Of a DNA stretch of 64,000 nucleotides, positions 17,932-26,374 are shown one piece after another. The stretch spans positions 10,041 to 74,040 of the forward strand of contig SFGS01000020.1 in the NCBI GenBank assembly GCA_004557565.1, in the 5' to 3' direction. The translations under genes were made by a program, and so were the position numbers. Each line of letters starts with the position of its first letter. The first letter of the stretch is position 1. Below the pieces are notes generated by a model that saw only the letters and a program-made list of their open reading frames with translations, did no database searches and was not told the origin of the DNA. This DNA is from Bacteroidales bacterium (GTDB taxonomy: Bacteria; Bacteroidota; Bacteroidia; Bacteroidales; Muribaculaceae).

Positions 17932-19434
17932 TTACTTAATGCTTTCAAGCATCTTCTTACCCTTGGCAATCGCATCGTCGATAGTGCCGACGTTGAGGAA
18001 TGCCTGTTCGGGGAGGTCGTCGACCTCGCCATCAAGAATCATCTTGAAGCCACGGATAGTTTCGTTCAATGGCACCATCACGCCTGGCACGCCAGTAAAC
18101 TGCTCAGCCACGAAGAATGGTTGAGAGAGGAAGCGTTGAGCACGACGTGCGCGCGACACTACCAGCTTATCGGCATCGCTTAATTCATCAACACCGAGGA
18201 TGGCGATAATGTCTTGAAGCTCTTGATACTTCTGGAGCAGGTGAATCACACGTTGAGCCACATCGTAGTGCTCTTGACCGATGATGTGTGGGTCCATAAT
18301 ACGTGAAGTTGATGCCAGTGGGTCAACGGCTGGATAGATACCAAGCTCAGTGATCTTTCGGCTCAACACGGTGGTAGCGTCCAAGAAGTTGAACGTGGTG
18401 GCAGGAGCAGGGTCGGTCAAGTCGTCGGCAGGCACATACACTGCTTGCACAGAGGTGATTGAACCGCTCTTGGTAGAGGTGATACGCTCTTGGAGCTTAC
18501 CCATTTCAGAGGCAAGGGTAGGTTGGTAACCCACAGCCGAAGGCATACGGCCAAGAAGTGCCGACACCTCAGAACCTGCCTGAGTGAAACGGAAAATGTT
18601 GTCCATAAAGAGGAGGATGTCTTTACCACCACCGTCTTGGTCGCGGAATTGCTCTGCCACGGTCAGACCAGAAAGTGCCACACGCAGACGTGCGCCTGGT
18701 GGCTCGTTCATCTGGCCAAACACGAGAGTAGCTTGCGACTGCTCCACAGCGTTCATGTCCACATCTTCGAGGTTCCATTCGCCCTTCGCCATGTTTTCCT
18801 TAAACTTGTCGCCATACTTGATTACGCCGCTCTCGATCATTTCACGAAGCAAGTCGTTACCTTCACGAGTACGTTCACCTACACCGGTAAACACGGAGAA
18901 ACCATTGTGTCCGCGTGCAATATTGTGGATAAGCTCCATAATAAGCACGGTTTTACCAACACCGGCACCACCAAACAAACCAATCTTACCACCCTTGGAG
19001 AATGGTTCGATAAGGTCGATTACCTTGATACCTGTGTACAAAATCTCTTGCGAGATAGAAAGGTCGGCAAAAGAAGGCGCTGGTTGGTGAATAGCGCGAC
19101 GATCGCCACCCTTCATTTCCTTGAGGTGGTCGATTGGCTCGCCAATCACATTCAGCAATCGTCCTTTCACCTGTTCGCCAGTGGGAACAGAAATGGGCTG
19201 TCCAAGGTTTTTCACCTTAGTGCCACGTTGCAGACCGTCGGTACTGTCCATTGCAACGCAGCGCACGGTGTTTTCACCAATGTGTTGCTCCACCTCCAAG
19301 ATGACTTCAGTTCCGTCGTGGCGCTCTACCGACAAAGCGGTATAGATTTCGGGCACCACCGAACCTTCACCATCGAAAGTAATGTCCACCACTGGGCCAA
19401 TTACTTGGGTGATTTTTCCATAATTATCAGCCAT
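17932..19434 (-). CDS. atpD: ATP synthase F1 subunit beta
   Basis: The 500-residue catalytic subunit. Walker A GGAGVGKTVLIMELI, GERTREGNDL, ILLFMDNIFRFTQAGSEVSALLGRMPSAVGYQPTL region (Walker B Asp and catalytic segment), and VYVPADDLTDPAPA. The ATG at 19434 begins MADNYGKITQVIGPV; a GTG lies two codons upstream. First gene of the embedded atp block, only 53 bp after the nuoH stop, with no TAnnTTTG promoter visible between them. Confidence 0.97.
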   Translation of the reverse strand: MADNYGKITQVIGPVVDITFDGEGSVVPEIYTALSVERHDGTEVILEVEQHIGENTVRCVAMDSTDGLQRGTKVKNLGQPISVPTGEQVKGRLLNVIGEPIDHLKEMKGGDRRAIHQPAPSFADLSISQEILYTGIKVIDLIEPFSKGGKIGLFGGAGVGKTVLIMELIHNIARGHNGFSVFTGVGERTREGNDLLREMIESGVIKYGDKFKENMAKGEWNLEDVDMNAVEQSQATLVFGQMNEPPGARLRVALSGLTVAEQFRDQDGGGKDILLFMDNIFRFTQAGSEVSALLGRMPSAVGYQPTLASEMGKLQERITSTKSGSITSVQAVYVPADDLTDPAPATTFNFLDATTVLSRKITELGIYPAVDPLASTSRIMDPHIIGQEHYDVAQRVIHLLQKYQELQDIIAILGVDELSDADKLVVSRARRAQRFLSQPFFVAEQFTGVPGVMVPLNETIRGFKMILDGEVDDLPEQAFLNVGTIDDAIAKGKKMLESIK

Positions 19435-19487
19435 AATCACGAAAATGCTTTTGTTGTTTGTTTATTAATTTATGTATTTCTTATTCA

Positions 19488-20564
19488 TTAGAAATGCCAT
19501 CCGAACGACACGCACAATGCCATCAACACGAGGTTGAACAAACCGATTGGCATCAAGTATTTCCATTCAAGCTTAAGCATTTGGTCGATACGCACGCGTG
19601 GGAACGACCAGCGAATCCACATAAACACGAACGACATGAAGAATGCCTTGCCCAAGAACCATACTGGCGATGGAATGTAGTCCATCACATTGTTGAACGC
19701 GTCGAAACCTGAAATGTGCAATGGCATCCAGCCACCCAAGAAAAGGAGTGCGGCAATACCACTCACGATAAAGAGGTTGAGGTATTCAGCCAAGTAGAAG
19801 AAACCGAAGTGGATACCAGAATACTCGGTGTGGTAACCTGCGGTAAGTTCGTGCTCAGCTTCAGGAAGGTCGAAAGGACCACGGTTGTTTTCTGCGTTAG
19901 CGGCAATAATGTAGATCACGAAAGAGATAATGGCAGGGATATGACCTGTGAAGATAAACCAGCCATCGGCTTGCGCTTCCACAATGCCAGTAATGCTCAT
20001 TGTGCCAGCAAGGCAGATAACGGTCATCATAGCGATGCCGGTAGAGATTTCGTAGCTCACCATCTGTGCACCGCTACGCATAGCACCGATAAGGGTGTAT
20101 TTGCTGTTACTTGACCAACCAGCGAGCAGAATACCGAGCACACCGATTGATGAAACAGCGGCGATGAAGAACACGCCAATGTTCATATCGATTACCTGAA
20201 GGCCATTACCCCAAGGCAGGCAGGCAAACATCAGCATTGATGCCACTACCACGAAGTAAGGAGCCAGCGAGAAGAGCAGACGGTCGGTGTCCCAAAGAAC
20301 GATCAACTCCTTGGTGAGGATTTTAAACACGTCGGCAAACACCTGGAGCAAGCCCCATGGGCCCACACGCATAGGACCAAGGCGGCATTGAATCCAACCG
20401 CACACTTTGCGCTCGTAGAAAATGTAGATGATTGCGATTACTGAATACATCAGCAAGAGCGCCACACCCACAAGTGCACATTCGATAGTGGTTGCCAACC
20501 ATTGAGGCATCACGCCCAAAAGAAGGTCATTAATCCACTTGGTGACTATTCCAAAGTCAAACAT
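19488..20564 (-). CDS. nuoH: NADH-quinone oxidoreductase subunit H
   Basis: A 358-residue membrane subunit forming the quinone-chamber wall of complex I. Seen: FYERKVCGWIQCRLGPMRVGPWGLLQ, DVFKILTKE, GWSSNSKYTLIGAMRSGAQMVSYEI and DLPEAEHELTAGYHTEYSG, which are the classical ND1 signatures. Its normal downstream partner nuoI is displaced by the eight-gene atp operon. Confidence 0.96.
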   Translation of the reverse strand: MFDFGIVTKWINDLLLGVMPQWLATTIECALVGVALLLMYSVIAIIYIFYERKVCGWIQCRLGPMRVGPWGLLQVFADVFKILTKELIVLWDTDRLLFSLAPYFVVVASMLMFACLPWGNGLQVIDMNIGVFFIAAVSSIGVLGILLAGWSSNSKYTLIGAMRSGAQMVSYEISTGIAMMTVICLAGTMSITGIVEAQADGWFIFTGHIPAIISFVIYIIAANAENNRGPFDLPEAEHELTAGYHTEYSGIHFGFFYLAEYLNLFIVSGIAALLFLGGWMPLHISGFDAFNNVMDYIPSPVWFLGKAFFMSFVFMWIRWSFPRVRIDQMLKLEWKYLMPIGLFNLVLMALCVSFGWHF

Positions 20565-20607
20565 ATCTTTAAAATATATTTTTGAGTTTCTATATTCGAG
20601 TTAATAA

Positions 20608-22257
20608 TTAGCGGTCGATATCAGGAATCACATAGTCGAGCGACGCTGTGATGGTGATAAGGTCGGCGATGAGGTTGTTCTTACATGTCAAATCCACCAC
20701 ACCCACGAGGTTGAAGCATGGGCTTTGGAAGTGGATGCGGTAAGGGTGCTGGAATGGCTTGCCTTCGCCGTCGCTTTCGAGATACACACCGAATGCGCCA
20801 CGGCTGGCTTCCACTTGCTGGTACCAGTGGCCTTTTGGAAGCTTGATAATCTTAGGCACCTTTGCGCAGAATTCGCCTTGGTGGCCTTCCTTGTCCATCA
20901 TATCGCAGCACTGGCGCAAAATCTTGATACTTTGCTCCATTTCCTTCATGCGCACCATGTAGCGGTCGTAGCTGTCGCCGTTTTCATACACCACTTCATC
21001 GAATTCCACTTCATTGTAGAGTGAGTAAGGGTGAGTTTTGCGAACGTCGCAGTGGAAACCTGATGCACGGCCTGAAGGACCAGTGATAGCGTAGTTCTTG
21101 GCGTCTTCAAGCGAGAGTGTACCCACGTCTTTCATACGTCCGAGGGCAATCACATTGCCAGAGAAGAGCTTATGGTATTCAGGAATTGCCTTTTCAATAG
21201 CGTCGCAAGCCTTGCGCACATCGTTCACGAAGTCGGGGTGAACGTCGCGAACCACACCACCGATGGTGTCGTAGCTCATCGACATACGCGCGCCGCAAGT
21301 CTTGTCGAAGATGTCGTAGATGTATTCACGCTCACGGAAGCCATAGAAGAATGCTGTGGTAGCGCCCTGGTCCATGGTCAAACAGCCGTAAGAGAGCAAG
21401 TGGCTCGACAGACGCATCAATTCGTCCATCATCATACGAATCACCTCGGCACGGTGAGGCACCTCAATGCCAAGTGCCTTTTCAATACAGAGGCAAGTGG
21501 CGTGGCGGTTCATGTGCGCGCCCATATAGTCCATACGTTCGGTGTAGAGCAGCAGTGATGGGTAAGTGAGGTCTTCACAGAGTTTTTCGATACCACGGTG
21601 AATGTAACCCGAAACCACATCCACCTTCTTCACGGTTTCGCCATCGATAGCGGCACGATAGCGCATCACACCGTGGGTGGAAGGGTGCTGTGGACCCACA
21701 TTGATTACATATTCTTCAGGACCGAACACTTTCTTGTCGATGCGCTTGAGCTCACCGTTCTCGTCTTCCACGAGTGAGTAAGTGTCGTCTTCATTTTCTT
21801 CTGCTTCAAGGCGAAGAGGGTTCAATTCCGGACTTGCGTCGTAGTCCTTGCGCAGTGGGTAGCCCACCCAGTCGTTGCGAAGGAAGAAGCGGCGCATATC
21901 AGGGTGATTGATAAACTCGATTCCGAAGAAATCGTACACTTCACGCTCCTGATAGTTGGCAACTGCCCAAATATCGCTCACAGTGTGCAATCTTGGGTGT
22001 TCACGGTCGGTGGTTGCCACTTTCACGTGAATCATTTCTTGAGTCTCGGTATTGGTCAAGTAATACATGCAGCCCAATGCCTCTTTCCAGTCAACACCAG
22101 CCACAGCATTGAGCATATCGAAGTGAAGCTGTTCCTTCAATGCCTTAGCGAGGGCGTGCCAGTTTTCATCGGGCACATTTACCAGCAGCAATTCACCAGT
22201 TTCGTCGAATGTGGCGGCTGGGCAAAGAGCGCTGATTTTTTCTTGTATATTTGCCAT
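20608..22257 (-). CDS. nuoCD: NADH-quinone oxidoreductase fused subunit C/D
   Basis: A 549-residue fusion. Residues about 1-155 are NuoC (30 kDa; IWAVANYQEREVYDFFGIEF, RRFFLRNDWVGYPLRKDY). Residues about 185-549 are NuoD (49 kDa; VINVGPQHPSTHGVMRY, IHRGIEKLCEDLTY, RMDYMGAHMNRHA). The conserved quinone-site His and Tyr region of NuoD is intact. The fusion is usual in Bacteroidota. It lies 45 bp after nuoB. Confidence 0.96.
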   Translation of the reverse strand: MANIQEKISALCPAATFDETGELLLVNVPDENWHALAKALKEQLHFDMLNAVAGVDWKEALGCMYYLTNTETQEMIHVKVATTDREHPRLHTVSDIWAVANYQEREVYDFFGIEFINHPDMRRFFLRNDWVGYPLRKDYDASPELNPLRLEAEENEDDTYSLVEDENGELKRIDKKVFGPEEYVINVGPQHPSTHGVMRYRAAIDGETVKKVDVVSGYIHRGIEKLCEDLTYPSLLLYTERMDYMGAHMNRHATCLCIEKALGIEVPHRAEVIRMMMDELMRLSSHLLSYGCLTMDQGATTAFFYGFREREYIYDIFDKTCGARMSMSYDTIGGVVRDVHPDFVNDVRKACDAIEKAIPEYHKLFSGNVIALGRMKDVGTLSLEDAKNYAITGPSGRASGFHCDVRKTHPYSLYNEVEFDEVVYENGDSYDRYMVRMKEMEQSIKILRQCCDMMDKEGHQGEFCAKVPKIIKLPKGHWYQQVEASRGAFGVYLESDGEGKPFQHPYRIHFQSPCFNLVGVVDLTCKNNLIADLITITASLDYVIPDIDR

Positions 22258-22302
22258 ATAAATAATGTATATATATACTTAGAGTTCTTGTAATCGTAAT
22301 TA

Positions 22303-22980
22303 TTATATATCAAGCAATGGTGCTTTGCTCTCTTCAGCCAGGCGCATTTGCTCGGCACGGAGTGCGAGGTCTTTCTCTGCGGCTGCTTTTGCTTCAAAGA
22401 ATTTGGCGCGTGCTTCCTTGCGGTTGTCGCCACCGAAGAATTTCGAAGCCTTGATTTTGCGCTGGAGCTGCATCAAGCCATAGAACATGGCTTCGGGGCG
22501 TGGAGGGCAACCTGGCATATACACGTCGACAGGGATAATTTCATCTACACCCTTCACCACACAGTAGCTCTTCTTGAATGGACCACCCGACACGGTGCAA
22601 CCACCACAGGCAATCACATACTTTGGCTCTGCCATCTGCTCGTAGAGGCGAACCAACGCTGGAGCCATACGATAGGTGATGGTGCCTTGACACATGATGT
22701 AATCGCTCTGGCGGGGTGAGTTACGAGCCACCTCGAAACCGAAGCGTGCCATATCGTAACGGGCAGCACCCAGACACATAAACTCGATAGCGCAGCAGCT
22801 TGTACCGAAGCAGAAGGGCCACAGTGAGTTGGCGTGTCCCCATTGCATCAACTGGTCAAGTTTGCCCACCACAATGTTAGCACCTGCAGCATTCAATTCT
22901 GCAACAAGACTGTCGATATATTCGTTGTCTTTGAAATCTTCGTACTTGATACCTTTTATCTTTGGACTTTTTATTTCCAT
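22303..22980 (-). CDS. nuoB: NADH-quinone oxidoreductase subunit B (cluster N2)
   Basis: A 225-residue subunit carrying terminal cluster N2. Ligands are visible as Cys62-Cys63 (FGTSCCAIEFM), Cys128 (ACGGC) and Cys158 (PGCPPRP). After about residue 170 it adds a Lys/Glu/Ala-rich helical tail not needed for the core. Its ATG overlaps the end of nuoA by 10 bp. Confidence 0.96.
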   Translation of the reverse strand: MEIKSPKIKGIKYEDFKDNEYIDSLVAELNAAGANIVVGKLDQLMQWGHANSLWPFCFGTSCCAIEFMCLGAARYDMARFGFEVARNSPRQSDYIMCQGTITYRMAPALVRLYEQMAEPKYVIACGGCTVSGGPFKKSYCVVKGVDEIIPVDVYMPGCPPRPEAMFYGLMQLQRKIKASKFFGGDNRKEARAKFFEAKAAAEKDLALRAEQMRLAEESKAPLLDI

Positions 22981-23339
22981 TCAAGAGCTCCTTTCTTCCA
23001 GGCATAAGCCAGACCTAAAACTAAAATCACGAGGAATGTCCCTACCGCGAGTAATGCTGAAGCAGCAAGTTCCTTACAGATGGTAGCCCATGGGAAAAGG
23101 AACACGGTTTCGACATCAAACATCAAGAAGAGAATGGCAAACAGATAATAGCCCACATGGAACTGAGCCATGTTGTCGCCACGAGTTGGCATACCGCACT
23201 CGTAAGGCTCGCCTTTCTTCATTGTGTAGGAGCGTGGAGCTATCAGCCACGCAATAATCAATGCCGCCGCCACCAGCACCACGCCGGTGAGAGCGGCTGT
23301 CACCGCTAAGGTAGTACTTTGAATACCGATTAAAACCAT
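22971..23339 (-). CDS. nuoA: NADH-quinone oxidoreductase subunit A
   Basis: A 122-residue three-helix subunit of complex I. Signature KKGEPYECGMPTRG (loop Cys that caps the quinone tunnel) and FYLFAILFLMFDVETVFLFPWA-type pattern. First gene of the nuo-atp-nuo run, overlapping nuoB by 10 bp. No nuoE, nuoF or nuoG gene is present, so this is the 11-subunit form without the NADH-oxidising module. Confidence 0.95.
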   Translation of the reverse strand: MVLIGIQSTTLAVTAALTGVVLVAAALIIAWLIAPRSYTMKKGEPYECGMPTRGDNMAQFHVGYYLFAILFLMFDVETVFLFPWATICKELAASALLAVGTFLVILVLGLAYAWKKGALEWK

Positions 23340-23635
23340 AATTTTATATTCGTATCAATATTTAATTATTCTTCAACAAAAAAGAAATGAGCCCGACGCC
23401 ACTATCCAGCCGTGGGCCTGACTCATCACACCATTATGGAATCTCCAGCACTGCAATTATAGCAAGCACAAGAAACCTTCGCAGATTTTACGAAAATCTC
23501 CATTACCTGTCTGTTAAAATTATAGCTTTGCTGCATCTCCAAACTCATTTATAATTCGTACAAAAACACTGACCATCAGCACTATACGCATCTTATCAAT
23601 GCGAGAAAGTGCCGATACCACGATTTTGTGCTTTG

Positions 23636-23666
23636 CAAAGTTAAGAAAAACTCACCGATTACCGAA
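23636..23666 (-). promoter_or_regulatory. Candidate promoter of the nuo-atp-nuo run
   Basis: TAACTTTG (23643-23636, minus) with a TTCG element about 19-20 bp upstream (one mismatch to TTTG). A leader of about 290 nt would separate it from nuoA. That leader contains a small perfect hairpin at 23491-23507 (AGATTTT/AAAATCT) and a GC-rich fold around 23388-23425. No other good -7 box was found between 23340 and 23760. Confidence 0.5.
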
Positions 23667-23948
23667 GGAAAAATGCAACTAATTTTCTCATTTATAATAT
23701 AGAAATTCAAAAGAAATTCCACTTTCATCACACCAACTCCCCCATGAAAAACTCCCTCACCCTTTTTTCATCCGACGCCAAAAAATGGAACACTTTTGGC
23801 GAAAATCCATATCCACTAAGCCGAAGCACAAAAAGCACCCATCCCCCCCATTTGGCCCCCTCATCATGCAAAAAAAGGGAATGATATACATATTGTCCCT
23901 GTGATAATTTAGTAATGATTGAAAAAATCCCGTAGGGATTAGATGTGC

Positions 23949-24224
23949 GTAGGCAGGTATGCAGCGAAGGTTATGCGTAATGAGCGAAGCGAAATGGAGC
24001 ATAACCGAAGCGAAATGCCTGCAAATATCGCATAACAAATTTGCATCCCAGCGGGATGCGATTTCACCATCAATGGGCGATTTGATATTGTCGCATTCCG
24101 CTGGAATGCATAATACCTACATATCTATTACAGGCATTTGCCCGAACAAGTTCGAGCGAGCTAAAGGTTCGAAAAGATTCCATTTCGCTTCGCTCCATTG
24201 CATCTTTTCTGCATACCTGCCTAC
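23949..24224. repeat. Nested inverted-repeat element, MITE-like or structured RNA
   Basis: GTAGGCAGGTATGCAG (23949-23964) is the exact complement of 24209-24224, and AGCGAAGCGAAATGGA (23983-23998) of 24179-24194. Further in, ATGCCTG near 24014 pairs with CAGGCAT near 24132. Near the centre is a small palindrome (GCATCCC/GGGATGC at 24043-24059) and a related imperfect one at about 24091-24107. The whole 276 bp can fold into one long stem. No convincing gene is seen in 23660-24453, the gap between the nuo promoter and the next gene. Confidence 0.65.
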
Positions 24225-24453
24225 ACACAACAACTAGTATATCATTTCCAAAAAAAATGGCAGGAATGCCCATGGTTGCGGTTACGCGCTTAACCCATCC
24301 ACACACATTGTAAGCGTTAGCCATTTTGCGCCCCCATCATCATTGGCGTTACTGGCGGCTAGACGCCCGAAGCGTCCGTAGGCATTGCTTGAGAACGACA
24401 CCGCACTGCCTACATTGTGGGCGAAAGATATGTCAACCTGACGTTCCATACGG

Positions 24454-24948
24454 CTATATCCCCCCTATTTCAGATTTTACCAAAACCCAATCCTCCTTAT
24501 CTTCTGAATATTCATAAGTATAGATTCCCCAATCTTTAATGCCTACAGCAGGGAAGCCCTTATAATTAGATACCGAGCAGTCAGATACGGCAATTATAAT
24601 CTGATTTTTATGCAATTTGGTTTCAACAAACATGGCACCAAAACCTTTTTTAAGCATTTTTTTTAACGAACGAGAATCATAATTATCCAAAGAAACATAT
24701 TTCACTCTCGGTATTGACCTGATTGAATCGTTTCTTGTAAAGCTTGTGGTTAACCCTTCTTTGCACACATAGTAAACGCCAGGGGGGGTCAAACCTCTTT
24801 TCGTACAGAATTCATCTACATTCTCGATATATGATTCTATGCTATTACGAATCATTCTATCCAATTGATTATTTTTGCCCAATATTAATATTTGCGCAAA
24901 TGAATTTAAAGATATAAACAATAATAATAATGAGAATAATCTTTTCAT
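24454..24948 (-). CDS. Secreted hypothetical protein
   Basis: 164 residues with a clear signal peptide (MKRLFSLLLLFISLNSFAQ). The mature part has conserved-looking strands ILILGKNNQLDRMIRNSIESY, VKYVSLDNYDSRSLKKML, KNQIIIAVSDCSVSNY and GIYTYEYSEDKEDWVLVKS. No family is recognised. It sits in an AT-rich patch of small secreted or lipid-anchored proteins downstream of an RHS-tip gene, where orphan toxin and immunity genes often accumulate; a role of that kind is only a possibility. Confidence 0.6.
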   Translation of the reverse strand: MKRLFSLLLLFISLNSFAQILILGKNNQLDRMIRNSIESYIENVDEFCTKRGLTPPGVYYVCKEGLTTSFTRNDSIRSIPRVKYVSLDNYDSRSLKKMLKKGFGAMFVETKLHKNQIIIAVSDCSVSNYKGFPAVGIKDWGIYTYEYSEDKEDWVLVKSEIGGI

Positions 24949-24973
24949 CGTTAAGGAATTTCTAATTGTTAAT

Positions 24974-25175
24974 TACTATTTAGGTATAACAAATCTTTCA
25001 AAAGGAATGACGGCCTGTATTGCTTTAGAATTATAGACATAAACTTTGTTACTGTATCTGCCGGTTCAACACCACGCGCATATAGCCCTGGTAGTACTTG
25101 ATATTGCATAGTGATGTGAAGTTCAGAATGTAGCTTCTTTTGTCGAGCATTTTTTCAAAAAACAACATATTGCCA
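24974..25175 (-). pseudogene. Possible remnant of a small coding sequence
   Basis: The 238-bp gap between two lipid or secreted protein genes holds a 39-codon frame (start about 25170, MLFFEKMLDKRSYILNF...). An overlapping frame reads QVLPGLYARGVEPADTVTKF and continues about 20 codons further. Neither has a signal peptide or recognisable family. The pair could be one decayed gene with a frameshift; support is weak. Confidence 0.2.
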
Positions 25176-25186
25176 CCATTATATTT

Positions 25187-25588
25187 TTATTTAAATAATT
25201 TATGTTTTAGGCAAACATAATATTTGATATTCAAGTCTATAGGTATTGTGTCATTTCCGAAACAAATATAATATTTATAATGTCCATAACCAGTAGGGCT
25301 TAAATGAACACGCCGAACAGCGCTCACTATTCCATAAAATCGGCTCTTATTAAAGTTTTGGCCACACTTTTCACTATCAATGAAAATACAATATTTTTCA
25401 TTGTTCTTGACCCCAAAAAAACTTAATACACGGCTATATTGTTTCACACTGTCAATATCTAATTTCAATTCTGTTGTATCTTTTTCGTAAAAGGTACGAG
25501 GCGATCCAGCATATTCTTTTAATAATTTCGGGGCACAAGAGGACTGTGCTAACATATAGACGATTACAATATATGATAATGATTTCAT
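25187..25588 (-). CDS. Small hypothetical lipoprotein
   Basis: 133 residues with a lipobox LAQSSC (Cys18), so probably membrane-anchored after export. The mature region has DTTELKLDIDSVKQYSRVL, CIFIDSEKCGQNF and YKYYICFGNDTIPIDLNIKYY, suggesting a small beta-rich domain. No family is recognised. It lies 27 bp after the 252-residue gene upstream on the same strand and may be co-transcribed with it and the RHS-tip gene. Confidence 0.6.
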   Translation of the reverse strand: MKSLSYIVIVYMLAQSSCAPKLLKEYAGSPRTFYEKDTTELKLDIDSVKQYSRVLSFFGVKNNEKYCIFIDSEKCGQNFNKSRFYGIVSAVRRVHLSPTGYGHYKYYICFGNDTIPIDLNIKYYVCLKHKLFK

Positions 25589-25615
25589 TTCAATACACTT
25601 TCTTTTTCTTTATCG

Positions 25616-26374
25616 TTAATGTAAAAAATTCCAGTCATAATATTTGTCTAATATTTTCAGAAGGCTTTCATCGGGAACCAAGCCATTGTCCTTGCGTTTC
25701 TCTTCTTCGACCCATTTTAAAAACTTTTTATATATGCTGGGGCGCATCCTTTCTTGTGGAGAAAATTTCACAGACTCCTGTTTTAATGCTTCACCATTAG
25801 GCAGAGTAGCGTATTGGTGGACAGAAAATTCAAAATCTCTTATCCTCAAATGTCGATTATTCCTACTGACAAAAATTGTGTCGGATTTTTGTAATAACGG
25901 GAAAACCATATTGGTGTCTTTAAATTTTATGTCTCTGTATGGTGGGACTGTTTGAGAGGCAGTAATATGCCTTGTCGAAGTAACGCTGTCAACTATTATC
26001 TGCCTGTGGCGTACACTCAATTCTTTTTGGGGAGGGTCAATCACATGAAAATAAATTGTGTCACGAAAAGGGAACAGACCTCTATCTTTATCTCGCACAA
26101 TTTTTATGCCTAACACATATGAATTGTTCTCAATAACTAAGCGGTTTTTCCCATAAAAGTTAACGGTTAACCTCCTTGCTCTATTGTCACTAAAGTAGAA
26201 TTCATATGGAAAAAAGCCATAGAAAGCATAAAATGTCTCGCTATAACTGTCTACGATATCATGGGGGGTAGCCATTATCCTAAACCCTAATATGATTGAC
26301 AGCATTATAGCGGCTACTGAAATTCTGAAAAAGTCGTTATTATTTTTTATACCAATCATCGCTAAATCCTCCAT
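25616..26374 (-). CDS. Membrane-anchored hypothetical protein, possible RHS partner
   Basis: 252 residues. A hydrophobic N-terminal segment (RISVAAIMLSIILGFRIMA, about residues 17-35) anchors a mostly beta extracytoplasmic region (VNFYGKNRLVIENNSYVLGIKI, DTIYFHVIDPPQKEL, DTIFVSRNNRHLRIRDFEF) and a helical, charged C-terminus. The start may be the Met at 26374 or at 26359; either overlaps the end of the upstream RHS-tip frame by 20-35 bp. Such overlap fits an immunity or accessory protein co-expressed with an RHS toxin tip, but no immunity family is recognised. Confidence 0.6.
   Translation of the reverse strand: MEDLAMIGIKNNNDFFRISVAAIMLSIILGFRIMATPHDIVDSYSETFYAFYGFFPYEFYFSDNRARRLTVNFYGKNRLVIENNSYVLGIKIVRDKDRGLFPFRDTIYFHVIDPPQKELSVRHRQIIVDSVTSTRHITASQTVPPYRDIKFKDTNMVFPLLQKSDTIFVSRNNRHLRIRDFEFSVHQYATLPNGEALKQESVKFSPQERMRPSIYKKFLKWVEEEKRKDNGLVPDESLLKILDKYYDWNFLH

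Noticed and set aside
18490..19491. A 333-codon plus-strand frame and similar long antisense frames at 2883-3737, 43386-44279, 46342-47298, 50410-51270, 55747-56685 and 57471-58634
   Set aside because: Each is the antisense shadow of a well-identified gene (atpD, fimbrillin-like, FabK-like, T9SS cargo, alpha-2-macroglobulin-like, gmd, fcl), with His/Cys-rich translations typical of antisense reading.
24282..24449. A 55-codon minus-strand frame (MERQVDISFAHNVGSAVSF...) directly after the gene at 24454
   Set aside because: No signal peptide, no recognised family and next to a repeat element; not enough to call a gene.
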